From: Vibrio ostreicida | Lineage (GTDB): Bacteria; Pseudomonadota; Gammaproteobacteria; Enterobacterales; Vibrionaceae | Assembly (NCBI RefSeq): GCF_013074385.2 | Contig: NZ_JABEYA020000001.1 | Location: 558,001-622,000, forward strand | Direction: 5' to 3' | Length of the DNA stretch: 64,000 nt | In this document: piece after piece, positions 1-7,866 of the stretch | How the letters are laid out: the number at the start of each line of letters is the position of its first letter | Numbering within the stretch: the stretch's first letter is position 1 | The notes under the pieces: model-generated | Seen by the model: the letters and a program-made list of their open reading frames with translations, nothing else | Databases searched by the model: none | What the model was told of the DNA's origin: nothing | Translations under genes and position numbers: made by a program

Positions 1-378
1 AAATTTACTCAGTTAGGGCTGGCCTATGCGATTGAAATGGGTAATGCAACAGGCACCCCTCCTCAACCTGGGAATGACCTTCAAGATGGCGTGCCGGTGA
101 CTGGGTTGTCGGGTGGGACGAGTAGCCAAACGTTGTATCAATTTGAATTAACCACCTCTAAAACACTCGATATTAAAACATCCGATGGAACAGGGGACCT
201 CGATCTCTACGTTAAGTTTGGTAGCGAAGCGAGCAAACAGAATTGGGACTGTCGCCCCTACCGCTATGGAAACAGTGAAACTTGTACGTTTAACAACGCG
301 ACACCCGGAACCTATCATATCCTGCTTGATGGATATTCGGCATACCGTGGCGTGACCTTGGAAGCAACGACGCGTTAA
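1..378 (+). CDS. Secreted protein with C-terminal PPC domain (partial, 3' end)
   Basis: The reading frame is open from base 1, so this is the end of a gene that begins outside the window; the ATG at 37 is internal. The visible ~125 residues contain a PPC (bacterial pre-peptidase C-terminal) beta-sandwich: a Q-x-Y-x-F strand, a G-D-L-D-L-Y-V core, two cysteines about 15 residues apart flanking R-P-Y, and a final P-G-T-Y-H-I-L-L strand. PPC domains sit at the C terminus of exported proteases of Vibrio and relatives (metalloproteases, collagenases, subtilases) and are often removed on maturation. The catalytic domain is not visible, so the protease class cannot be named. A hairpin follows the stop. 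Confidence 0.75.
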   Translation, partial: KFTQLGLAYAIEMGNATGTPPQPGNDLQDGVPVTGLSGGTSSQTLYQFELTTSKTLDIKTSDGTGDLDLYVKFGSEASKQNWDCRPYRYGNSETCTFNNATPGTYHILLDGYSAYRGVTLEATTR

Positions 379-384
379 TTGACA

Positions 385-412
385 AAAGATGGTTTGTTGA
401 CAAACCATCTTT
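385..412 (+). terminator. Hairpin after the PPC-domain gene
   Basis: A perfect 13-bp inverted repeat (385-397 with 400-412, 2-nt spacer) begins 7 bases after the stop codon. It ends in TTT and then AATC, so the U-tract is weak. It probably ends the upstream transcript, but termination efficiency cannot be judged from sequence. Confidence 0.55.
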
Positions 413-694
413 AATCTCTCACTAAACATCTGATTTTGATTGTAAAATCAATTCAAATTAGTGACTTTACTCCAAAAAAATGCCAATTAAAATAATAATT
501 TCATATAATAATGCTTGCGTATATTTGCCGTGTGAAGCTAATGTTATTATGTTGGCTGGGTGTATTCACGGTTTACAGAAAGCGCAAGCTTTCAGATTAC
601 GGAGAAATCCGTTGTCGATACTTAAAATAGATAAGTAAACCGGACTTCATCCTTACGTTCTTTTTTTCGCTCGTGCATGCAGTGAGGAGGCGTA
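413..694. other. AT-rich intergenic region with structured leader of the chemoreceptor cluster
   Basis: No gene is seen. The left part is AT-rich (470-530) and could hold a promoter. At 578-593 and 599-612 there are two short perfect hairpins with GCAA and GAAA (GNRA-type) loops: arms GAAAGC/GCTTTC and ACGGA/TCCGT. A GAGGAGG-like ribosome site lies just before the ATG at 695. The hairpins do not match a riboswitch consensus that I recognise. Confidence 0.5.
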
Positions 695-2590
695 ATGAAT
701 ATTGGTTTTAAAACACGTATATATCTCGGTGTCGGTTTGCTAGTGACGATATCACTTATCGTTCTAGGCACGCTCAACATCGTATCAATGAAAGAAAAAA
801 TGGTCAGCTCATTGGTGAGTGAAACTCGCAATAAGCTCAACTTTCATGTCACAGAGCTTGAGCAGTTGATGCAGTTTCGTATCAACGCGATCGCTGAAGC
901 CTCAACGCAATTTACCTCTTCTTTGTCTGATGACGGAAATCAAAATTTGGTCTCTTTGCTCGCCAAGAGTACGGGGATTTCCAATGTCATCATGACTTAT
1001 GATGATGGCCGCAATTATATGTCGCTCCCAAGCAGCAACCGTTTTGATTTCCGTGACCGTGAATGGTACAAAGCGGCCAAAGCAGCAACTGGCGTTGCGC
1101 TCACTGGTATTTACGACGACAAAGTCACGGGTGAGAAAGTGATCAGTGTGACTATGCCAGTATTAGAAGGTGGGCAATTTGTCGGTGTTTTGCTTGGTGA
1201 TATTCAACTGGGAGAAGTCATTAAAACCGTGAGTAGCATGCGCTTTGCTGGTGGTGCCGCCACCTTGACCGACCATGATGCGGTGTTTTTTGCCAGTGAT
1301 GATCCGAATGATATTGGCCGAACGCCTTCACAAGTGAGTGCTAATTTTGCGGATATGGAGCGAATGTTCTCCGCTCAGCAAAGTGGCCACTTGACCTTCC
1401 CTTATCTCGGGATTCAGTTCGATGGATATTTCCAACGAGTCAATCTGACGAATAATATGTATTGGACTCTGATGGTGTTCGTTGATCAGGCAACGGCGCT
1501 TCAGTCGGTTGATAAAGCGGAAAAAGAAGCCATTGGGACTGGGTTTATCTTGTTTGTCATTAGTTTTGGCGCGATCTTTGTCATTCTTCATTATGCCTAT
1601 AAGCCCTTACTGGGGCTAAAATCTGCCGTGCTGGGCTTATCTCAAGGTAATGGTGATCTTACACAGCGTTTGGAGGTCAGTAGTCATGATGATTTAGGCC
1701 AAATCAGTCAAGGTTTCAATCAATTTGTTGAAAGCTTGCAACAGATGATGTTACAGATTTCTCAGGCAAGCGAGAGCATTTCGTCGAGTCTGATACAGCT
1801 GGGTGAAACGGCAAAAGAAAATGAGTCTCAATTGTTGACCCACTCCAGCGAAACCGAGCAAGTAGTAACGGCTATAACTCAAATGAGTGAAAGTGCGAGA
1901 ACGGTTGCGGAAAGCGTCCACCAGTCTAATCGAATTACAGAGTCTGCCAGTAAAGAGGCTCAATCTTCGCTGTCAATTGTCAATAATGCGGTCTCTACGG
2001 TCAGCACCTTGGTGACAGAAGTGGAAGACATGTCTAGCCGTATTGTCAGTATGAAAAAGGATGCGAATCGAATTAGCGATGTACTGACTGTGATCGGTGA
2101 AATATCCGAGCAGACCAATTTATTGGCATTGAACGCGGCCATTGAAGCGGCAAGGGCGGGAGAACAAGGACGAGGGTTTGCTGTCGTTGCCGATGAAGTT
2201 CGTGCTCTGGCGGCACGTACTCAGAACAGCACCACCGAAATATCAGACATGCTCGTTCAGTTACTGGATGGCACTGATAATGTCGTCAAAGCGATGGAAA
2301 CGACGAAAGGGCAGTGCCAGTCGACCGCGGAGAAAACGTCAGATGTATCTGAAAGCCTTGGTGTTATGTCTGTGTCGGTGAAAGAAATTGATGATGTCAG
2401 TACACAAATTGCCGCTGCGACAGAAGAGCAGAGTACCGTAGCGGAAGAGCTGAGTCGCAATATGCTCTCGATCAGTGAAATAGTGACGTCTTTAGTGAGC
2501 AGCGGCCAGCAAACGGTTGTTGCCACAGAATCTTTGGGAGGAACAAATCAAGAACTAGAAAGGTTGGTCGCGAACTTTAAATTACGTTGA
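695..2590 (+). CDS. Methyl-accepting chemotaxis protein with double Cache sensor
   Basis: A 631-residue chemoreceptor. Order: short cytoplasmic N terminus, TM1 about 9-31, periplasmic double-Cache (dCACHE) sensor about 35-270, TM2 about 280-300, HAMP about 300-355, then the coiled-coil signalling domain with the hairpin tip [16 protein letters not shown]. The sensor has R122-x-W124-Y125 and a downstream G-D (D169), close to the amino-acid-binding dCache_1AA motif, but with Phe117 where that motif has Tyr. Amino-acid or amine sensing is therefore plausible, not shown. There is no C-terminal CheR/CheB-tethering pentapeptide (it ends in F-K-L-R). The gene is followed after 27 bases by a PLP decarboxylase, suggesting co-transcription. 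The ATG has a strong AGGAGG site. Confidence 0.9.
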   Translation: MNIGFKTRIYLGVGLLVTISLIVLGTLNIVSMKEKMVSSLVSETRNKLNFHVTELEQLMQFRINAIAEASTQFTSSLSDDGNQNLVSLLAKSTGISNVIMTYDDGRNYMSLPSSNRFDFRDREWYKAAKAATGVALTGIYDDKVTGEKVISVTMPVLEGGQFVGVLLGDIQLGEVIKTVSSMRFAGGAATLTDHDAVFFASDDPNDIGRTPSQVSANFADMERMFSAQQSGHLTFPYLGIQFDGYFQRVNLTNNMYWTLMVFVDQATALQSVDKAEKEAIGTGFILFVISFGAIFVILHYAYKPLLGLKSAVLGLSQGNGDLTQRLEVSSHDDLGQISQGFNQFVESLQQMMLQISQASESISSSLIQLGETAKENESQLLTHSSETEQVVTAITQMSESARTVAESVHQSNRITESASKEAQSSLSIVNNAVSTVSTLVTEVEDMSSRIVSMKKDANRISDVLTVIGEISEQTNLLALNAAIEAARAGEQGRGFAVVADEVRALAARTQNSTTEISDMLVQLLDGTDNVVKAMETTKGQCQSTAEKTSDVSESLGVMSVSVKEIDDVSTQIAAATEEQSTVAEELSRNMLSISEIVTSLVSSGQQTVVATESLGGTNQELERLVANFKLR

Positions 2591-2617
2591 TGCTTTTGAG
2601 CTTCTAGGAGGTAATGT

Positions 2618-4288
2618 ATGTACTATGCAGCAATACTCGAAAGAGATGGCTTAAAAGCAAATACCCTGTCTTCTCACTACGTTGAGAAATATAACGATGT
2701 CGTCAGTCGATTTTTTAGTCGTGACGAGCGCATTTGGCCGCTTTTTTCTTCCCCAGAGTTGAGCATGTTGTCAAGGCGAACCAGCCCATTTTCTCCTCAA
2801 GAGAAAGCCTCTCTAGAGCGAGCATTGAGTGAAAGAGTTGATATTCCGGAGCGAATGAGTGAGCCAACGCAGGCCTTTGATCCTTTGGCCCTGTTTGCTG
2901 CTCACCAGTGTAAGGATTGGCAAGACCCTCGTTCAGTAGAAAATGTTATTTCGACCCCTTGTGACCCCGCGATTCATGGCGCAATGCTCGCTACGCTGAA
3001 AAATCCTAATTTAGTTTACAGTGAATACGCGGGTATGGCGGTTGAATTGGAACGCTTGGTGGTTCGGCAGATTGCCAATCTTGCAGGTTACAATCCGAAA
3101 ACCGCTGGGGGGATCTTCACCCAAGGAGGAACATTTTGTAATCTGTACGGCTACTTGTTCGGTTTGAGAAAAACGTTTCCTACGTCAAAGCTTGACGGTG
3201 TCGCTGGGAAAAAATTTTGCATGATCAACTCCGAGTCTGGTCACTACTCTAATATGACCAATCTTTCTTTGCTCGGCATTGATATCAACAATCAGGTTAT
3301 ACGGGTCAAGATAAATGCCAACAATCAGATCTGCGTTTTGGATTTGGAGCGTCGCCTCAAAGAGTGTTTTCATCAACGAATTTCTGTGCCGACCATTATG
3401 TTGACGTGCGGAACAACGGATACCTTTGCCATTGATGACATTGTCAAAGTGAGGCAAATCACGCAGCGTTTGTGTCGTCAATATGGTGTGCGAAGAGCGC
3501 CCCATATCCATGTCGATGCAGCGGTGGGATGGAGCCTTATGTTTTTTAATGACTATGATCTTGAACGAAATCCATTGGCGATCAATTCCGCGACACTCAA
3601 GAGCGTCGACTACCTTAAAAAAATGATTGCAGGTCTGCAAGCGGCAGACTCTTTCACTGTCGATTTCCAGAAATGGGGCTACTCGCCCTATACGTCGAGT
3701 TTGTTGATGGTCAAAGATGGGCGTGATTTTGATGCGTTAAGTCAGGACGCGAGTTATTTCTCTTACTTTGACTCACAGCTAAAACAAGAAACACACCTCC
3801 AGTCGACTATCGAATGTTCACGTGGCGCGGTGGGAGTATTCTCTGCATACTCGGCGATGCAGTTCATGGGCAAGGAAGGTTATCAGGTTGTCATGGCGCA
3901 TGGTTTACAGAATGCGAACTACTTACGGATGCGCATGCAACAAATCCCAACATGTCATGTGGTTGGGGCTGATAACCATGGCCCCGCGGTGGCCATGCGC
4001 TTATACCCGCGTGAGTGTGGTTCTGGTTTGCACACGTACCAAAGGGAGCGAGACGTCAAACACAGTGACAAGGAAGTCGACGAATTGATCAAGAATACCG
4101 TCTTTCACCGTAATCACTTTCTCAATCGGCGCGGGCGAGGGCTGAACACCAATTGGGTTGAGTCTATTGCGCATACCGAATATGACAGTTTAGGCCACTG
4201 CTTAACACTGCCCGGTGAAAAAGCCGTGTTTCTTAATCCGTATACATCAAGAGAGCACATTGATGAGTATTGTCGTTTGTTTCGATGA
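2618..4288 (+). CDS. PLP-dependent group II amino acid decarboxylase
   Basis: A 556-residue fold-type I PLP enzyme of the group II decarboxylase family (glutamate, aspartate, tyrosine, 2,4-diaminobutyrate and cysteine-sulfinate decarboxylases). Visible landmarks: G-G-x-F-T-x-G-G-T at about 164-172, the PLP-stacking His209 in S-G-H-Y-S, G-T-T-D-T at 265-269, the H298-x-D300-A-A motif whose Asp contacts the pyridine nitrogen, and the Schiff-base lysine K352 in D-F-Q-K-W-G-Y. All key residues are present, so the enzyme should be active. The substrate cannot be told from the sequence. It lies between a Cache chemoreceptor and a betaine-type binding protein, an unusual setting that hints at an extracellular amino acid or amine. 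An AGGAGG ribosome site precedes the ATG. Confidence 0.85.
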   Translation: MYYAAILERDGLKANTLSSHYVEKYNDVVSRFFSRDERIWPLFSSPELSMLSRRTSPFSPQEKASLERALSERVDIPERMSEPTQAFDPLALFAAHQCKDWQDPRSVENVISTPCDPAIHGAMLATLKNPNLVYSEYAGMAVELERLVVRQIANLAGYNPKTAGGIFTQGGTFCNLYGYLFGLRKTFPTSKLDGVAGKKFCMINSESGHYSNMTNLSLLGIDINNQVIRVKINANNQICVLDLERRLKECFHQRISVPTIMLTCGTTDTFAIDDIVKVRQITQRLCRQYGVRRAPHIHVDAAVGWSLMFFNDYDLERNPLAINSATLKSVDYLKKMIAGLQAADSFTVDFQKWGYSPYTSSLLMVKDGRDFDALSQDASYFSYFDSQLKQETHLQSTIECSRGAVGVFSAYSAMQFMGKEGYQVVMAHGLQNANYLRMRMQQIPTCHVVGADNHGPAVAMRLYPRECGSGLHTYQRERDVKHSDKEVDELIKNTVFHRNHFLNRRGRGLNTNWVESIAHTEYDSLGHCLTLPGEKAVFLNPYTSREHIDEYCRLFR

Positions 4289-4347
4289 CTGATTGGTTGA
4301 TGTATTTCTTCACATCATGACCTAATCTTTGGTTTAAGAATCAGTGA

Positions 4348-5304
4348 ATGAATCAGGGTGATACCATTAGCATCGTTAAGCGTATTTGTTTAAGCTTTGT
4401 TTTTCTTGGTCATGTTCCGCACACGAGTGCCCAGCAAATGGTCTATCTTTTGGAATTGGATTGGGCAAGTCAACGCGTACTCACTTATGTTCTGTCCGAT
4501 ATTCTCGCGTCTTATGGGATTGACTCAGAGGTCATCACCATCCCCTCTACGCCCCAGTGGATGTATTTGAGTACGGGGAAAGCAGATATTCAAGTGGAAG
4601 TTTGGGAAGGGTCAATGGGGCCTCAGTTTGAAGATCTACGTGATAAGAATTTGCTCGAGGAAGGGGCGGTACATTTTGCCACAACGCGTGAGGAGTGGTG
4701 GTACCCCAAATATGTTGAGTCTATGTGCCCTGGCTTGCCCGACTGGAAAGCGTTAAAAGCGTGCTCTGCATTGTTTGCTCAACAGGGTGAAGAAGTGGGC
4801 ACTTTCTATACCGGCCCTTGGGAGAAGCCGGATAATGCCAGAATTCGAGCGCTCGATCTTGATTTTAAAGTCGTCATCTTGGCATCGGGAGAAGCGATCA
4901 ATCAAAAAATTCATGAATATATCGCGCAAAAAAAGCCCTTACTGATTTTTAACTGGTCACCCAACTGGGTCGAATTTGTCTATCCTGGAAGTTTCGTTGA
5001 ATTTCCGGATCACACTCAAAAATGCGAGGACGATCCGAGTTGGGGTTACAGCGCTAAATTTCTCTGGGATTGTGGAAACCCCAAAGATGGTTGGTTGAAG
5101 GTGGCGATTTCAAAGCAGCTTTTCACAAAATCACCATGCGCTCTTAAAATTGTGCAACATTTCAGATTGACGAATAGCGATATTGCTTTAGCCGCAACCT
5201 TGGCCGACATCGATAAGTTGGAGGTTGATGATGCCGCGAGAGAGTGGATAAAAAGAAAAACAGATTATATCCAACATTTGAAAAAAACAGTGATTTGTCA
5301 ATGA
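4348..5304 (+). CDS. Solitary glycine betaine/choline-type (OpuAC-like) periplasmic binding protein
   Basis: A 318-residue protein with an N-terminal signal sequence (hydrophobic 10-22, likely cleavage after S-A-Q near 29). The mature part has the features of the OpuAC/ProX family of quaternary-amine binding proteins: an early W-A-S-Q-R-V-x-T-Y-V-L segment, A-D-I-Q-V-E-V-W near 79-86 and several Trp residues suited to a cation-pi box. No permease or ATPase gene is adjacent, unlike a normal ProU/Opu operon. It follows the decarboxylase by 59 bases on the same strand. It could feed a permease encoded elsewhere or present ligand to a chemoreceptor; the latter is inference. The start used is the first ATG; a clear ribosome site is not obvious. 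Confidence 0.75.
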   Translation: MNQGDTISIVKRICLSFVFLGHVPHTSAQQMVYLLELDWASQRVLTYVLSDILASYGIDSEVITIPSTPQWMYLSTGKADIQVEVWEGSMGPQFEDLRDKNLLEEGAVHFATTREEWWYPKYVESMCPGLPDWKALKACSALFAQQGEEVGTFYTGPWEKPDNARIRALDLDFKVVILASGEAINQKIHEYIAQKKPLLIFNWSPNWVEFVYPGSFVEFPDHTQKCEDDPSWGYSAKFLWDCGNPKDGWLKVAISKQLFTKSPCALKIVQHFRLTNSDIALAATLADIDKLEVDDAAREWIKRKTDYIQHLKKTVICQ

Positions 5305-5369
5305 AAGTCAAGGCGTGCGCTTATGGAAACATAGGTTGCTGATGTTATGCATAATGAATCTACGTTGGT

Positions 5370-7283
5370 CTAGCTTTCATCCTGACGGTGGAACAGGACA
5401 TATTGATTACGCCCGTTTTGTTTAGCCTGATATAAAGCATCGTCTGCCGCTTTGAAGACAAAATCCCAACGGTTTGTTAGCTCGTCTTCGTTACAAAGTT
5501 GGCATCCTATTGATATAGTGACGGCCAATATTTTCTCGCCGATGGTCAGCTGGTGTTGGCTAACACTTGTACGAAGCCGCTCTAATGTTTCTTCAATCGC
5601 GTGTCCATTGTCGACGGATATCAAGATTACAAACTCTTCACCTCCCCAGCGCGCAACAATGTCTTCTCCCCGGATGTTGTTTTTTAACAGTGTGGCCGTC
5701 GCTTGCAATACTTGGTCGCCGATATCATGCCCGTGTGTGTCATTGAAGTGCTTGAAATGATCGATATCAACCACACCCAGGCCATACAAACGGTTATGAA
5801 GGGGAGAAGACGAGCGGTTTAACAACCAGTTCTCTACATAGCGCCGATTAGAGAGACCTGTGAGCAGGTCGGTTGTGTTTTGGTCTTCGAGCTCTCTATT
5901 TAGACGTTTCATTTTGAAAAGACGACGCGAGAAGAGGAAGGCAATCAGAACAAATAAACAAACTAGGAGAATATCTCTGGTTCGTTGTGCATTGAGTTTG
6001 GTCTGCTGCAATTCGTTGCGAGCTTCAAGCAGTTTGAGTTCACTGCTATTGAGATCGCGTTCCAAAGCATACTTTTCGTTCAGTATTTCATCATCAAAGG
6101 CTTGACGATAAAAGCGCTGTTGAACGATAGACTGGCGCTCCATGTATGCTAAGGCCTGTTGATAATTCCCCTGAGTTTCATAGGCGCGAACTAAAGTCTC
6201 CAGTGTGTCAATTTGCAAAAGAATATCATCGCTTGCAGATGACGCTAATGTTTTTATCACTTGTTTTGCATAGTCAATACTTGCTTCAAAATTTTTGGCA
6301 GCAGCATTGGCTTCGGAATACGCGCTGTAACATCTGGCGAGTGTGAGTCCTGAAATGGAGGTGTGAATGTGAGCCTCGTTAATACAGCGTTTGGCTAATT
6401 CAAGCGCTTGTTCTACATACCCTGCATCGCTGTATTGCTTTGACATATTGGATAATATGGTCAATTTTATTTGGTTTGAACCTGTTGCATTGGCTTCTTG
6501 CAGCGCTTTTTGCATATATTGTTGCGAAGGTACTTTGTCGTTCATTGCAAAATAAATAGCGCTGGCATTAGAGTACAATATTGCTTCGAATAAATGGTTG
6601 TCATACCCCTGAGAATCATAGAGCCCCAGTGCTCGTGATATGTAGTGTTCGGCGCGCGGCCACTCTTTTGATTGCATGTATACGGTGGCGATATTATTTA
6701 ATGTCATGGTGGTTTGAAAATGGTCGTCCATGGCCTCTAAAACCGCATAAGCCACTTTATAGTAGTGGAGGCTTGCCTTGATATCAGCGCGTTGGATTTT
6801 TGCATTACCTAACCACCGATAGGCTCTCCCTAATAGACGCCTGTAACCAATGTCTTTGGCAAGACGTACCACCTCAAGTAATTGTTGCTCTCCCTCCACA
6901 ATGTGATCGGAGTCGAGTAAGTCAATCGCCTGATTGAGCTTGGCTTCGGCTTCGGCCCATTTAAGTTGGTGAACACTCGCTAATTTAACAAGATTAGGGA
7001 CGTTTGATGTCTCTAGCCCTGCAAACTCGCGTAGGTTTCTGAGACCAAAATAGTAAAGCGCTTGCTCTGATGGCGTGGCCTCTGTTGGTAGCCTAATACG
7101 AGAAACGTCAACCTGGCTCGGTTTACATAAAGAATTGTAATAGAAATTCAGCATCGGCTTGGGCTCGCCACCTAGGTATTGGTACAAGTAGTCATTTTTC
7201 GGTGGTATGTGGCATGCGGCATGAGCAAATAACGGGAAGGCTATGGCCAAGAGGGTGAGAAGCGGCTTAAACAAGTGGGGCAT
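5370..7283 (-). CDS. TPR-repeat membrane diguanylate cyclase (GGDEF)
   Basis: A 637-residue protein predicted to make cyclic di-GMP. Order: signal peptide about 1-22, periplasmic alpha-helical TPR array about 110-390 (repeated A-x-x-Y/x-x-x-A patterns), coiled coil about 400-430, one TM about 437-454, cytoplasmic GGDEF domain about 470-632. The active-site motif is G-G-E-E-F (547-551), the Mg-binding D-I-D-H-F is present, and R538-G-E-D541 five residues upstream is the RxxD product-inhibition site, so the enzyme looks active and feedback-regulated. The TPRs probably sense a periplasmic partner; none is identifiable. It converges on the binding-protein gene and has a perfect 17-bp palindrome about 55 bases upstream of its start. 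Confidence 0.9.
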   Translation of the reverse strand: MPHLFKPLLTLLAIAFPLFAHAACHIPPKNDYLYQYLGGEPKPMLNFYYNSLCKPSQVDVSRIRLPTEATPSEQALYYFGLRNLREFAGLETSNVPNLVKLASVHQLKWAEAEAKLNQAIDLLDSDHIVEGEQQLLEVVRLAKDIGYRRLLGRAYRWLGNAKIQRADIKASLHYYKVAYAVLEAMDDHFQTTMTLNNIATVYMQSKEWPRAEHYISRALGLYDSQGYDNHLFEAILYSNASAIYFAMNDKVPSQQYMQKALQEANATGSNQIKLTILSNMSKQYSDAGYVEQALELAKRCINEAHIHTSISGLTLARCYSAYSEANAAAKNFEASIDYAKQVIKTLASSASDDILLQIDTLETLVRAYETQGNYQQALAYMERQSIVQQRFYRQAFDDEILNEKYALERDLNSSELKLLEARNELQQTKLNAQRTRDILLVCLFVLIAFLFSRRLFKMKRLNRELEDQNTTDLLTGLSNRRYVENWLLNRSSSPLHNRLYGLGVVDIDHFKHFNDTHGHDIGDQVLQATATLLKNNIRGEDIVARWGGEEFVILISVDNGHAIEETLERLRTSVSQHQLTIGEKILAVTISIGCQLCNEDELTNRWDFVFKAADDALYQAKQNGRNQYVLFHRQDES

Positions 7284-7866
7284 GGTTTATCATGTTCAGG
7301 GTATAAAAATATATTACTATTCTATCAATAAAAGTACTTGTTCATGATGAACAATAAAATTGAACATTTAGTACTGTCTTCACCCATAACAAATGTGCTT
7401 GACCATTCGACATTTCAAGTCAACTTAGAACCGAACGCCTACTAGTAAGGTGACTTATTTCACATAAAGTTGCATTTACGTAATCGAATGCACTTAAATG
7501 TTACATTCGTTACATAACGATTACTGGGTATCTGGCAAAATGCTAGAGTAAGACACTGATTATTGGTGTCTTATCAGATTAATCAACACTTCAATCCACA
7601 GCCCAAACTATTGTTGATTTAAAACACTAATAATTTTAGATTCGGTAGTGAAAGTTACCAAAATGTTAGCTATATAGTGGAATTATACGACTTTTTGCTA
7701 CATTTTTATGGCAAATCTATCGGATGATTGATAATGTGTGCAGCAATCTTTGCTGGTATTCAGGCTTTTGTGCTTAATTTTTGTTCTAATCAGATCTAAT
7801 TCACTGCCTTTTTGAATAAACTACGAAGATGTCATGGATGCAAATTAAAAAAACTGGAGTTTACTT
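7284..7866. other. Divergent regulatory region between the TPR-GGDEF gene and oppA
   Basis: 583 bases without a convincing gene, AT-rich. It contains a 17-bp perfect palindrome (7338-7354), a flanking inverted AGTAC...GTACT arrangement (about 7333-7374), and a 7-bp inverted repeat AAGACAC-N9-GTGTCTT (7550-7572). The long distance to oppA suggests a long 5' leader; in enterobacteria oppA leaders are sRNA targets, but no such site was demonstrated here. A GGAG ribosome site lies at about 7856. Confidence 0.5.
7338..7354. promoter_or_regulatory. Perfect 17-bp palindrome, candidate operator
   Basis: TTGTTCATGATGAACAA has 8-bp arms around a single central G. A further half-site-like TTGAACA follows at about 7361-7367, and AGTAC/GTACT elements flank the pair. 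It is about 55 bases upstream of the TPR-GGDEF start on the minus strand and about 510 bases upstream of oppA. The symmetry suits a dimeric repressor or activator; I do not recognise the cognate regulator. Confidence 0.45.

Noticed and set aside
540-640. Cyclic di-GMP (GEMM) riboswitch before the first chemoreceptor
   Set aside because: The two short GNRA hairpins are there, but the conserved core of the GEMM class and its tetraloop-receptor layout are not; the region is reported as an unassigned leader.
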